Below are positions 53,037 through 61,941 of a stretch of 64,000 bases of DNA, one piece after another. The stretch lies in contig UQYG01000006.1 in assembly GCA_900545275.1 (NCBI GenBank), forward strand, positions 102,389-166,388, written 5' to 3'. Each line of letters opens with the position of its first letter. The first letter of the stretch is position 1. Source of the DNA: an uncultured Sutterella sp. GTDB taxonomy: Bacteria; Pseudomonadota; Gammaproteobacteria; Burkholderiales; Burkholderiaceae_F. Under the pieces are notes generated by a model. It saw only the letters and a program-made list of their open reading frames with translations, searched no databases and was not told where the DNA came from. Position numbers and translations under genes: made by a program.

Positions 53037-54628
53037 GTGAAGCGGAGATGCTCGCGCCGCGTGAGCGGCGCGTGGGACTCATCGACCTCGGGAGCAACTC
53101 TTGCCGTTTGACGGTGGCCGCAGTCACCGAAGACGGTCACGCTTCGGTGCTCAACCGCGTCAAGACGATGGTCCGCCTGGGTGAAGGTTCCTTCAAATCC
53201 GGCATTCTGCAGACTGAGGCGATGAGCCGCACGGTGAAGGCACTCAAGTCTTTCGTGGAAATCTGCGCTTCATACGGCGTCACCGAAATTCGCGCCGTCG
53301 GCACGGCGGCCCTTCGAAACGCCAAGAACCGGGACGAATTTCTCGAACTCGCCCGCAAAGAGGCGGGCGTCGAGGTTGCCGTCATCTCGGGCGTGGAAGA
53401 GGCGAGCCTCATTCGGCTCGGCGTCTTCTCGGGGCTTCTGCGCGTTTCCGATCCCGTCTGTCTCGTCGACATCGGGGGCGGGAGCACGGAGATTTCCGTT
53501 TCGACGCGCCGACACGTCGAAATGATGGAGAGCACCGACATGGGGTGCGTGCTCCTTACGGACGCCGTGCCCGGTGACGAAGCTGGGCGCGTCACGAAGA
53601 AGGGTCTTCGCGAAATGCGCGACCTCGTGCGTAGCCGCACTCGCTACGCCACGACGCTTGCCGTCAAGGCGAAATTCAAGCGCGTCTTTGCGAGTAGCGG
53701 CACGGCGCAGGCGCTTGTCAATCTCGCCGCCATGGCTCGCTTTGCCGAACCCGGCGCCGTCATTGAAACTTCCGACGGGCGCGAGGCGAAGCTCAGCGCA
53801 CTCGTGGGCGTCGTCACCAAACTCGCTGCGATGACCGTCGAGGAACGCTCGGCTCTGCCGGGCATGTCGCCTGCGCGGGCGCAGGTCGTTCTCGCGGGCG
53901 GCGTCATTCTCGTGACGGTGCTCGAGGCGCTCGGCGTCGACACCGTGACGGCGACTGTGAAGAATCTTCAGGACGGGCAGCTCGTCGACTATCTCGAGCG
54001 CAGCGGTCTCGGCGCGGTCTCGAACGAAAACACGCGCCGCAGGAAGAGCGTACGGCGTCTCGTCAAGCGATTTCATTGCGAAAAGGGGCACGCCAAGCAG
54101 GTGCGCCGACTCGTGCGGGGGATGCTGCTGAGTCTTGACGCGGCGGGGGTCGTCTCGGTCGGCCCCGAAGACACCGAGCTCGTCGAGCATGCCGCGAGAA
54201 TGCACGACATCGGCATCGACATCTCCTACAAGGATCATCACCGCATGGGGGCGTGGCTCGTGCGCAACGTGGGGCTCGTCGGCTTCACTGAAGACGAGTG
54301 CCTTCGCATGGCGCGTTTCGTTTTCTGGCACAACAGTCCTTCCGCGGCCCTGCCCGAAGAACTTTCGCCCGAACACGAACCCGCACTCACGGACCGTTGG
54401 GCAGCCCTCTCGCTTGCTCTATCGGAAAAACTCGACCGCACGCACCGCTCGCTCGTTCACGAGGCCTTCTGGAAGGCCGACAAGGATCACGTCACGCTTC
54501 TCGTGCGGGCCGATCCCGACGCCACCATCGAGCGCACCGCTGTGGAAAAACTCATCGCCAAGGCCAATAAGCGCATGGGATTGGGAGAACTCGCGCTCCG
54601 GTGGGAGACGATCGGCCGCGGGCAGTGA
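53033..54628 (+). CDS. ppx: exopolyphosphatase, Ppx/GppA family
   Basis: This 531-residue ASKHA-fold phosphatase removes terminal phosphates from polyphosphate or pppGpp. The actin-like part shows LIDLGSNSCRLTV, AVGTAALRNAKNRDEFLE, VISGVEEASLIRLGVF and VDIGGGSTEIS. From about residue 335 a C-terminal HD-like domain follows (HAARMHDIGIDISYKDHHRMGAWLVRN), as in long E. coli-type Ppx. The GTG start sits in a GTGA overlap with ppk, so the opposing polyphosphate enzymes are translationally coupled. Confidence 0.94.
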   Translation: MSEAEMLAPRERRVGLIDLGSNSCRLTVAAVTEDGHASVLNRVKTMVRLGEGSFKSGILQTEAMSRTVKALKSFVEICASYGVTEIRAVGTAALRNAKNRDEFLELARKEAGVEVAVISGVEEASLIRLGVFSGLLRVSDPVCLVDIGGGSTEISVSTRRHVEMMESTDMGCVLLTDAVPGDEAGRVTKKGLREMRDLVRSRTRYATTLAVKAKFKRVFASSGTAQALVNLAAMARFAEPGAVIETSDGREAKLSALVGVVTKLAAMTVEERSALPGMSPARAQVVLAGGVILVTVLEALGVDTVTATVKNLQDGQLVDYLERSGLGAVSNENTRRRKSVRRLVKRFHCEKGHAKQVRRLVRGMLLSLDAAGVVSVGPEDTELVEHAARMHDIGIDISYKDHHRMGAWLVRNVGLVGFTEDECLRMARFVFWHNSPSAALPEELSPEHEPALTDRWAALSLALSEKLDRTHRSLVHEAFWKADKDHVTLLVRADPDATIERTAVEKLIAKANKRMGLGELALRWETIGRGQ

Positions 54629-54641
54629 GTCCTAAGGCAAT

Positions 54642-54682
54642 GGGGCGGGTCGAACGGTTCCCTCGCAGGGAAACCCGCCCCT
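54642..54682 (+). terminator. hairpin after ppx
   Basis: GGGGCGGGT pairs with ACCCGCCCC around TTCCCT/AGGGAA. The tail TCTGCTACAC is poor in U, and TACACT (54686-54691) may be the -10 box of the next gene. Confidence 0.5.
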
Positions 54683-54749
54683 CTGCTACACTTCAAAGAC
54701 GTGCCGCCCCGGGTCGGGGAGGCTGGAACCAACCAAAAGAGGAAAAATC

Positions 54750-55097
54750 ATGGCTAAAACCGCCGCCAAGACCAATGCGACCGCCGCGCCGGCACAGGCG
54801 CCCGTCGCCGTGGAAGATCACGGTCCCTTCGTTCATCAGCTTCACTTGTACCTCGTGGGCGGACAGAACTTCACGCTCAACGAAGTCACGTCCTCGACCA
54901 AGATGCCCGCCAACGTCGTGGCCTTCATCAACGCCTGGCGTGAAAAGAAGGATGTTTGGCACAGCCCCAACAACGACCCGCGTTTTGGCGTTCGCGTGAA
55001 GGACGTGACGCTCTATGAATACCGCGTCGGCCGTCCGGCTCCCGCCAAGACCGAAGCCGCGCCCGCCGCGGAACCGGCCAAGGAAGAACAGAAGTAA
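54750..55097 (+). CDS. unrecognised small protein
   Basis: I do not recognise this 115-residue protein. Residues 1-20 and 95-115 are Ala/Pro/Lys/Glu-rich and probably disordered. The centre (about 25-94) looks folded: FVHQLHLYLVGGQNFTLNEV, then KMPANVVAFINAWREKKDVW and GVRVKDVTLYEYRV, suggesting an alpha/beta unit. It has no signal peptide or membrane segment. Codon use resembles the well-expressed neighbours (GTC, GCC, AAG), GAGGAAAAA precedes the ATG, and a possible -10 (TACACT) lies 60 bp upstream, so it is probably a real, well-expressed gene. It sits between ppx and glnB. Confidence 0.75.
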   Translation: MAKTAAKTNATAAPAQAPVAVEDHGPFVHQLHLYLVGGQNFTLNEVTSSTKMPANVVAFINAWREKKDVWHSPNNDPRFGVRVKDVTLYEYRVGRPAPAKTEAAPAAEPAKEEQK

Positions 55098-55217
55098 TTC
55101 GTTTCGTGTTGGGAGGTTCGCTCCTCCGGGGCGGACTCCCGTTGCATTCGGGGGGCTCTCTCCGAAAGTCTTTTGGAGCGGTGCGGCACCCGCAGGGGCG
55201 ATCGGCACCGAAAACGT

Positions 55218-55556
55218 ATGAAGCAGATTGTCGCCGTCATCAAGCCCTTCAAACTCGATGAAGTGCGTGAAGCCCTCGCCGATGTGGGCGTGAGCGGGCT
55301 TACCGTGACCGAAGTGAAGGGGTTCGGGCGTCAGAAGGGCCACACGGAGCTCTATCGGGGCGCCGAATACGTGGTGGACTTTCTTCCGAAGCTCAAGATC
55401 GAAACGGTCGTCTCGGAAGACATCGTCGAGCAGGCGATCGAAGCGATCCGTCAGGCCGCCCATACGGGGAAGATCGGCGACGGAAAGATTTTCGTCTTCG
55501 ACGTGGAACAGGTCATCCGCATCCGCACGGGCGAAACGGGCGAAGCCGCCGTCTGA
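55218..55556 (+). CDS. glnB: nitrogen regulatory protein P-II
   Basis: This 112-residue trimeric signal protein senses 2-oxoglutarate and ATP/ADP and is uridylylated under nitrogen limitation. The T-loop GRQKGHTELYRGAEY contains Tyr51, the uridylylation site. TGKIGDGKIFV (B-loop) and the C-loop VIRIRTGETGEAA bind nucleotide. ATG 55218 gives the standard MKQIVAVIKPFKLDEVREAL. No amtB is adjacent, which favours GlnB over GlnK. In several betaproteobacteria PII lies next to nadE; here nadE is 18 kb away. Confidence 0.95.
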   Translation: MKQIVAVIKPFKLDEVREALADVGVSGLTVTEVKGFGRQKGHTELYRGAEYVVDFLPKLKIETVVSEDIVEQAIEAIRQAAHTGKIGDGKIFVFDVEQVIRIRTGETGEAAV

Positions 55557-55579
55557 GGACGCGCAAAGCCGAAGAAGAA

Positions 55580-55615
55580 AAGCCTCGGGTCCCTGGGAAT
55601 CCGAGGCTTTTTTTA
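55580..55615 (+). terminator. intrinsic terminator after glnB
   Basis: AAGCCTCGG and CCGAGGCTT form a 9-bp stem around GTCCCTGGGAAT, followed by TTTTTTT. Confidence 0.88.
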
Positions 55616-55619
55616 GAAC

Positions 55620-56267
55620 TCATCGGCGCGGTGCCTGCGCGAGGAGGACGAGGACGGCACCGCCGCCTCCGTCATTGGGCGGCGCCTCCACGAAACACAT
55701 CACTTCGCGGCGCTGTTTGAGCCAGCGGCGCACGAGTTCCTTCAAAATGCTCTGTCCGCCGACCGAACCGTAGCCCTTGCCGTGCACGATGCGCACGCAA
55801 CGGTGATTTCGGGCCTGATTTTCCGAAAGAAAGGCGGCGACCGTGTCGCGTGCCTCGTCCACCGTCAGGCCGTGCAGGTCGACGTGCGCCTCGACCGTAA
55901 ACTTTCCGCGGTAGAGTTTGCGAGGTAGATCGGGGGAGACGCCTTCGCGGTGGAAAAAACGTCCGTCGTCGCTCTCGAGAAAGAGGAGCGGATCGGCGTC
56001 GTCCGACATGGTGGCACGCAGCACTTCGGCGCGCTCGACGTCCTTGGCCATCGGGATTCGAACGGGCTTCTTGATGTTGTGGCTGACGCGGTTGACGTCG
56101 GGCTTCTCAAGCGGCGTCACGCCGAGATCCTTCATGGCGTGGCGAAAGAAGTTCTCCTCGCGTTCGCGCTCGCGCGCCTTTTCCTTTTCTTGCGCGCGGC
56201 GTTTGGCCTGTTCGGCAAAAGCCTTCTTCACGGCCTTGAGGTCGGAGAGTTGTTGAAAGGAAGACAT
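55620..56267 (-). CDS. Smr-domain protein
   Basis: This is a 215-residue protein with a charged N-terminal half (QAKRRAQEKEKAREREREENF, likely coiled coil) and a C-terminal Smr domain from about residue 120. The motifs are VDLHGLTVDEARDTVAAFL and RIVHGKGYGSVGGQSILKELVRRWL. Smr domains are endonucleases. The layout resembles YfcN/SmrB, which cleaves mRNA between collided ribosomes, so a ribosome-rescue role is possible but not shown. It lies 60 bp downstream of trxB on the same strand. Confidence 0.87.
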   Translation of the reverse strand: MSSFQQLSDLKAVKKAFAEQAKRRAQEKEKAREREREENFFRHAMKDLGVTPLEKPDVNRVSHNIKKPVRIPMAKDVERAEVLRATMSDDADPLLFLESDDGRFFHREGVSPDLPRKLYRGKFTVEAHVDLHGLTVDEARDTVAAFLSENQARNHRCVRIVHGKGYGSVGGQSILKELVRRWLKQRREVMCFVEAPPNDGGGGAVLVLLAQAPRR

Positions 56268-56327
56268 GAGAGATAGGTCCGAAAGAAAGAACGTCGCCGC
56301 GGAGGCGGCGACGGGATAAATCGGAAA

Positions 56328-57290
56328 TCAGTGCGCTTCCTGTTCGAGGAAGCGCTGCGCGTCGAGCGCAGCCATGCAACCCGAGGCGGCCGAGGTGACG
56401 GCCTGGCGATAGACGGGATCCTGCACATCGCCTGCGGCGAAGACGCCGGGCACCGACGTGGCCGTGGCGGCGGCGTTGCCCGTGCCCGCCGTGCGGACGT
56501 AGCCGTTGACGAGTTCGAGTTGGCCCGAAAAGAGATCCGTGTTGGGCTTGTGGCCGATCGCGACGAAGAGACCGTCGACGGCGATTTCCGCGGCTTCTTC
56601 TCCCTTCGTGGAACGAAGGCGAAGACCCGTGACGCCCTTGTCGTCGCCCAGCACTTCCTCAATCTCACGGTCGAGCGCCAGACTGATGCGTCCTGCCTTC
56701 ACCTCTTCCATCAGCTTGTCGACGAGAATGGGTTCGGCTCGGAAGGTGTCGCGGCGATGAACGAGCGTGACGTGCGAAGCGATGTTTGCGAGGTAGAGCG
56801 CCTCCTCGACGGCGGCGTTGCCGCCGCCCACCACGGCGACGGGCTTTTGACGGTAGAAGAAGCCGTCGCAGGTGGCGCAGGCCGAGACGCCGCGCCCGCG
56901 GTACTTCTGTTCGCTTTCGAGCCCGAGATACATGGCCGAGGCGCCGGTGGCGACGATGAGGACGTCGGCTTCGTAGGTGACACCCATTTCGCCCGAGAGT
57001 TCAAAAGGACGCTTTGAGAGGTCGACCTTGACGATGTTGTCGTACTCGACGCGCGTCTTGAAGCGTTCGGCCTGCTTTTGCAGGCGGGCCATCAAGTCGG
57101 GCCCCTGAATGCCCTCGTCGGCGGAAGGCCAGTTGTCGACTTCGGAGGTGGTCATAAGCTGACCGCCCGCCTCCATGCCGGTGACGACGAGCGGGCGCAG
57201 ATTGGCGCGGGCGGCGTAAATGGCCGCGGTCCAACCGGCGGGACCGGAGCCGAGAATGACGACGGGGTGGTGCAGACGTTCGGTTGACAT
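56328..57290 (-). CDS. trxB: thioredoxin reductase
   Basis: This FAD/NADPH enzyme reduces thioredoxin. The 320-residue protein has the FAD motif ILGSGPAGWTAAIYAARANL, the redox site CATC in VSACATCDGFFYRQ, the NADPH motif VVGGGNAAVEEALYLA with HRRDTFRAE, and the C-terminal GVFAAGDVQD. TrxA is encoded at 38.4 kb. It is divergent from ftsK, a common betaproteobacterial pairing (trxB-ftsK-lolA). Confidence 0.96.
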   Translation of the reverse strand: MSTERLHHPVVILGSGPAGWTAAIYAARANLRPLVVTGMEAGGQLMTTSEVDNWPSADEGIQGPDLMARLQKQAERFKTRVEYDNIVKVDLSKRPFELSGEMGVTYEADVLIVATGASAMYLGLESEQKYRGRGVSACATCDGFFYRQKPVAVVGGGNAAVEEALYLANIASHVTLVHRRDTFRAEPILVDKLMEEVKAGRISLALDREIEEVLGDDKGVTGLRLRSTKGEEAAEIAVDGLFVAIGHKPNTDLFSGQLELVNGYVRTAGTGNAAATATSVPGVFAAGDVQDPVYRQAVTSAASGCMAALDAQRFLEQEAH

Positions 57291-57482
57291 GCCTTCTCTC
57301 CGGGCGAACGGGACGTCCGCCGATAAAAAGATTTAACGAAAAGTGAGAACATTATAGACGCGCCCGCGCGTGGATCCTTCCAGGAAAATGTTCCGAGACG
57401 TAGCACGCCGATGGGCGAAGACCGAGAGACGGACGATACCGTCTACAATGATCCTTTCCCTCCAGTTGATCTACCGAAGGAC

Positions 57483-59885
57483 ATGGCAAAAGCAAAAAAG
57501 ACGAATCCGTCGACGACGCGCAGATCCGCTGCGCAGGCCCTGTGGCGCTGGCTGCGCACGGCGGGCACTTACCTGCGCGTTTTCGTGCGGGGCATCGTCT
57601 ATCTTCTCTGGTCCAAGAGTTGGATCGTCTTTACCCCCTTGGGCATACTCCTTGCGGTCTTCCTCTTTTCCTATTCTCCTTCGGACCCCGCCTTCACGTT
57701 CTCGACCGACGCGCCGGCGTCGAACTGGGGCGGTGTCGTGGGCGCCTGGGTTTCGGACTGCCTTCTCTCCGCCTTCGGTTTTTCCGCCTGGTGGTTCGTG
57801 CTCGCATCCTTCATGAGCGCGGTTTTCGCGTTTCGCTCTCAATGGCGACAGAACCGCGGAGAACGGGATCCCGAGCGCCTGCGCCCGCCAAAGCTTTCGT
57901 CGGCCTTCGGATTCGTCGTACTCCTCGTGGGGTCATCTTCACTGGAAGCTCTGCGTCTGCGGCGCTTTGAAACGAGTCTGCCGGGGAATCCCGGCGGCGT
58001 TCTGGGGGACTGGCTTGCCTTCGCGGTCGAGCACTACATCGGCGTGGGACTGGCGACAGTCGTCTTTTTCGTGCTGATCGGCATGGGACTTTCGCTTCTC
58101 ATGGACTTCGAGTGGATGAGCGTGTGCGAGCGCGTCGGACGTCTTTTGGACTTCCTCATTTTCGAGCCGGTCGGCAAACTTCGCAACCGCAGAAAGGAAG
58201 CGAAGCCCGAGGCGTCGCCCGCCGAGGCGGAGCCGCTTCCCCGGGCCGAGCCTCTGGATGAAGAAACGGCGCACGTGCCGATTTTTGCGGGTCTTCACAA
58301 CGTTTCGCCCGAGGCGGGCGCGGACGCCGTCGCGCAGGTCGAAGCACAGGAGCGCGTTCCCGAAGCGACGTGTCCGAAGACTGCGCCCGCGCCGAAGCGC
58401 ACCCCCCTCAAGAAGGTACCCGTCTTTTCTCCGCCTCTTTCGCTCCTGGACGACCCCGATCGCGATCAGCCCGGCATGGACGAGTCGTCTCTGGAAATGA
58501 CGAGTCGCCTCATTGTCTCGAAACTCAAGACCTACAAGATCGAGGCGCAGGTCTGCGGTGTGCAGACGGGGCCCGTCATTACGCAGTACTGGCTCGAGCC
58601 GGGCCCGGGCGTGAAGGGTTCGCAGATCGAAGGTGTCCGAGACGACCTGCGTCGCGTGCTCGGGGTTCAGTCGGTCCGCGTTGTTCCGAGTATTCCTGGA
58701 ACGAGTTACATCGCGCTCGAAGTGCCCAACGCCATCCGCCAAATGGTGCGGCTCAAAGAAATTCTCGATTCCGACGCCTACCGAAAGAGCGCTTCGCCCC
58801 TTACGCTTGCCATGGGCAAGGACATCGCCGGGAAGCCCTTCACGATGGATCTTGCCAAGACGCCGCATCTGCTCGTTGCGGGTACGACGGGTTCGGGAAA
58901 GTCGGTCGGCATCAACGCCATGATTCTCTCGATGCTCTATCGCACGGAGCCCAAGGATCTGCGGCTCGTGCTCATCGACCCGAAGATGCTCGAATTCAGC
59001 GTGTACGAAGGCATTCCCCATCTTCTCTGCCCGGTCGTCGTCGACATGAACAAGGCTACGACGGCGCTCAAGTGGCTCTGCAAGGAAATGGATCGGCGCT
59101 ATCAGCTCATGAGCCGTCTGGGCGTGCGTCACTTTACGTCCTACAACGAAAAGGTGCGCGCCGCGATCGATGCGGGCGAACCCATTCGGGATCCGACCGC
59201 TGCGCCGGGGGACCCGGCCGCGCCCACGCTCGAGCCCTGGCCCTACATTGTTTGCGTCATCGACGAGCTCGCCGACCTCATTCTGACTTTCCGCAAGGAG
59301 GTGGAAGGAGAGATCACGCGTCTCACGCAGAAGGCTCGCGCCGCGGGCATGCACCTCATTTTGGCGACGCAGCGCCCCTCGATGGACGTCGTGACGGGCC
59401 TCATCAAGGCGAACGTCCCGACCCGCATCGCCTTCCAGGTGGCCTCCTCCTACGACAGCCGCGTGATTCTCGGCGACACCGGGGCGGAGCAACTCCTCGG
59501 AAACGGCGACATGCTCCTTCACCGGCCGGGCATGTCGATGCCCTGCCGCATTCAGGGGTGCTTCGTCGCGGACGACGAAGTCGCCCGAGTCGTAACCGAG
59601 TGGAAGAAGTACGGCGATCCCGTCTATATCTCCGAAGTGACGGAGTCGGTCGAACCCGACGCAGGAGAGGCGGGGATGCGCCGCTCGGGCGAGTCGGACC
59701 CCCTCTATGACCGTGCGGTGGAAATCGTGCTCACCGACAATCGTCCGTCCATTTCCTACGTGCAGCGGCAGTTGGGAATCGGCTACAACCGTGCGGCGAA
59801 TCTTCTCGAAGCGATGGAGGCGGCAGGGCTTGTGAGCCCGCCCGGGCACGCCGGCAAACGAACAGTGATCGCTCCGAACCGCTGA
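57483..59885 (+). CDS. ftsK: DNA translocase FtsK
   Basis: FtsK pumps DNA at the division septum and activates XerCD at dif. The ~800-residue protein has four N-terminal membrane helices (from GIVYLLWSKSWIVFTPLGILL to TVVFFVLIGMGLSLLM), a short linker of about 100 residues, and a RecA-like motor. Walker A is LLVAGTTGSGKSVGIN and Walker B lies in WPYIVCVIDELADLI. The C-terminal gamma winged helix (VEIVLTDNRPSISYVQRQLGIGYNRAANLLEAME) reads KOPS. The start is uncertain: ATG 57483 has AAGG too close, and ATG 57411 would add 24 residues. Confidence 0.94.
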   Translation: MAKAKKTNPSTTRRSAAQALWRWLRTAGTYLRVFVRGIVYLLWSKSWIVFTPLGILLAVFLFSYSPSDPAFTFSTDAPASNWGGVVGAWVSDCLLSAFGFSAWWFVLASFMSAVFAFRSQWRQNRGERDPERLRPPKLSSAFGFVVLLVGSSSLEALRLRRFETSLPGNPGGVLGDWLAFAVEHYIGVGLATVVFFVLIGMGLSLLMDFEWMSVCERVGRLLDFLIFEPVGKLRNRRKEAKPEASPAEAEPLPRAEPLDEETAHVPIFAGLHNVSPEAGADAVAQVEAQERVPEATCPKTAPAPKRTPLKKVPVFSPPLSLLDDPDRDQPGMDESSLEMTSRLIVSKLKTYKIEAQVCGVQTGPVITQYWLEPGPGVKGSQIEGVRDDLRRVLGVQSVRVVPSIPGTSYIALEVPNAIRQMVRLKEILDSDAYRKSASPLTLAMGKDIAGKPFTMDLAKTPHLLVAGTTGSGKSVGINAMILSMLYRTEPKDLRLVLIDPKMLEFSVYEGIPHLLCPVVVDMNKATTALKWLCKEMDRRYQLMSRLGVRHFTSYNEKVRAAIDAGEPIRDPTAAPGDPAAPTLEPWPYIVCVIDELADLILTFRKEVEGEITRLTQKARAAGMHLILATQRPSMDVVTGLIKANVPTRIAFQVASSYDSRVILGDTGAEQLLGNGDMLLHRPGMSMPCRIQGCFVADDEVARVVTEWKKYGDPVYISEVTESVEPDAGEAGMRRSGESDPLYDRAVEIVLTDNRPSISYVQRQLGIGYNRAANLLEAMEAAGLVSPPGHAGKRTVIAPNR

Positions 59886-59896
59886 AAGGAACAGTT

Positions 59897-60538
59897 ATGA
59901 CTACGATTCGAAACCTCTTGACGGGCTCTGCGCTCGGATTCGCCGCTTTTTCGGTCTTGGCTGCGCCGAGCGCCGCCGAGCGGCTCGACGCCTTTCTCAC
60001 GAAGACGCTGGAAGGGACGGGAAGCTTCGAGCAACGCGTCGTGACGAAGGAGGGGGAAGAGGCGGCGCCTGCCGCCCGAGGGAGCTTTCAGTTCAAACGC
60101 CCGGGGAAATTTCTCTGGCGCTACGAGGAGCCTTATCGTCAGCTCATCGTGAGCAACGGCGAGACGCTCTGGTTTTACGACGAAGACCTCGCACAGGTGA
60201 CGAAGAACACTCTGTCGGGTGCGCTTCCGACGAGTCCCGCTTCGATTCTTTTCGGAACCGGACGGCTTGATTCCACCGAATGGACGCTTTCGGAGTCGTC
60301 CTCCGCGGCGGGATTGGACTGGGTGACGGCCAAACCCCGTGAAGCGGGCGTGTTCGAGCGCGTCGAGATCGGCTTTCGCGGCGACGGTGAGACGCCCGTG
60401 CGGATGCGTCTTGTGGACGGATTCGGGCAGGTGACGACGCTGGACTTTCTCTCTTTCGAGGGCAAGAGCGTTCCCGCATCGGTTTTCAATTGGACGCCTC
60501 CCGACGGGGTCGACGTCCTCGACATGGGCGCACCGTAA
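59897..60538 (+). CDS. lolA: outer-membrane lipoprotein carrier protein LolA
   Basis: LolA carries lipoproteins across the periplasm from LolCDE to LolB. The 213-residue protein has a signal peptide (cleavage near SVLAAPSAA) and the half-barrel fold with GSFEQRVVTKEG, GSFQFKRPGKFLWRYEEPYRQLIVSNGETLWFYDEDLAQVT and a late FGQVTTLDFLSFEG. It starts 11 bp after ftsK and AAAGGAACAG precedes the ATG, so the two are cotranscribed. rarA and serS, often next, are absent. Confidence 0.95.
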   Translation: MTTIRNLLTGSALGFAAFSVLAAPSAAERLDAFLTKTLEGTGSFEQRVVTKEGEEAAPAARGSFQFKRPGKFLWRYEEPYRQLIVSNGETLWFYDEDLAQVTKNTLSGALPTSPASILFGTGRLDSTEWTLSESSSAAGLDWVTAKPREAGVFERVEIGFRGDGETPVRMRLVDGFGQVTTLDFLSFEGKSVPASVFNWTPPDGVDVLDMGAP

Positions 60539-60881
60539 ATCTTCGGAAAAACTTTGGCGCTTTCCGGCGTGATAGCGGCTACAATGCTTTCCATTGACGG
60601 CGCATGTAATGCGCCTTGCGAAGCCATTGATTCCGTCGCCGACTCCGTTGTCCCGCCCGTTTGAATCCCGAGGGCGAAGAGAGGCGCCGCGCGCTCTGAA
60701 GGAAAGGGAGCGCCCCGGGCGCACCAGTCGCGACGTTGAAAAAAGGGAGCCCGAGACCGCCCGCGCATTTGTTCGCGAGGCGGATTTTTCCGTGTTCCTT
60801 CGCAAGGCGTGCCTGCGCCCCTGGATGGATTGAAGGGTGTGGCGCTTCAGGCGCCACAGCCCGCGGAAAGAAGGAAGCATC
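60539..60881 (+). other. 343-bp structured leader region before the phosphoesterase
   Basis: This gene-free stretch contains TACAAT at about 60579 as a possible -10 box. Three perfect or near-perfect hairpins follow: GGCGCAT/ATGCGCC with a 3-nt loop near 60600, GCGCTC/GAGCGC near 60690-60715, and TGTGGCGC/GCGCCACA (60838-60859), which ends just before the GAAGGAAG SD. No known riboswitch consensus is recognised, but a long 5' UTR with a hairpin next to the SD suggests post-transcriptional control. Confidence 0.4.
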
Positions 60882-61937
60882 ATGGGTGACGAGCAGGAGA
60901 AGCGAACGAAACGTCGGCGAGGTCGTCGGCGTCAGCATCGTGCCAAAGAGCTTCCGAACATTTTCTTCTGCGGCGATCCGCACGGAGAGTTTTCTCACAT
61001 CAACGAGGCGGCCCGCCTCTACAGGCCCGACGCCATGGTGATTCTCGGCGACTCGCAGCCGAGCGCTCCGCTGGAGGAACTTTTGGGCGAAGCGATGTCG
61101 CTTACCGACATCTGGTGGATTCCCGGCAATCACGACACCGATACGGACGAATATTTCGACTATCTCTGGCGCGGCCCCTTGGCGTCGCACAATCTGCACG
61201 GACGCGTCACGACGGTGGCGGGACTGCGGATTGCTGGGTTGGGAGGTGTTTTTCGCGGACAGATCTGGATGCCCGACGAAGAGCCCAACTACTACAGTCC
61301 GGCGCACTTTATCCGGCGCTCGCCCAAGGTGAACATCTGGCGCGGAGGTCTTCCAAGACGGCACCGTTCGACGATTTTTCCGTCCGTCTACAACTACCTC
61401 ATGCATCAGAAGGCGGACATTCTGATCACGCATGAAGCGCCTTCGTGCCACGCCAAGGGATTCGAGGCGCTTGACCGTTTGGCTCACAATCTCGGCGTGA
61501 AGTGGTTCTTTCACGGACATCAGCACGAGGACCGGGTCTACGGCATGCAGGGCGGCTGTCTCACGCGGGCCGTTGGCTTTCGCGGGATCGTCAATCTGCA
61601 GGGCGAAGTGATCGTCCCTGCGCAGATGGATCCGAGAGAAACGGTGGCGTTGCAGGAGGCCTTCGATTGGGCGGCCCGCACGCAGGCGCCCGAGGGATTT
61701 GAACCGGGTAAGAACACGCGCGCGCCCATCATTTGGGCGCCTACGCACCGCGGTCCGGATGCGCCGCTCGATGAAGGTATTTTCACGTCCGGTGTGACGC
61801 CCGATCCGAAGATCGATGTGCTCTCCGAAGAGGTGGCGATGAAGACGCCCATTGCTCGCTTCAAGCCGGAGGGCTATGTCGTTCGTTCGGGACGCCGTCT
61901 GCGGGGGCGCCGCCCGAAGAAGGGCGACGCCAAGTAA
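60882..61937 (+). CDS. metallophosphoesterase
   Basis: This is a 351-residue calcineurin-like phosphoesterase. The basic N-terminus (KRTKRRRGRRRQHRAKE) is followed by the metal-binding motifs: FFCGDPHGEFSH (D-x-H with Pro inserted), MVILGDSQ (GD), WWIPGNHDTDTDEYF (GNHD), ILITHEAPSC and the last FHGHQHED. These five blocks form the di-metal centre. The substrate is unknown; the Arg-rich tails at both ends (RSGRRLRGRRPKKGDAK) suggest RNA or nucleotide contact. ATG 60882 has GAAGGAAG upstream. It is convergent with moeA. Confidence 0.85.
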   Translation: MGDEQEKRTKRRRGRRRQHRAKELPNIFFCGDPHGEFSHINEAARLYRPDAMVILGDSQPSAPLEELLGEAMSLTDIWWIPGNHDTDTDEYFDYLWRGPLASHNLHGRVTTVAGLRIAGLGGVFRGQIWMPDEEPNYYSPAHFIRRSPKVNIWRGGLPRRHRSTIFPSVYNYLMHQKADILITHEAPSCHAKGFEALDRLAHNLGVKWFFHGHQHEDRVYGMQGGCLTRAVGFRGIVNLQGEVIVPAQMDPRETVALQEAFDWAARTQAPEGFEPGKNTRAPIIWAPTHRGPDAPLDEGIFTSGVTPDPKIDVLSEEVAMKTPIARFKPEGYVVRSGRRLRGRRPKKGDAK

Positions 61938-61941
61938 AAAT

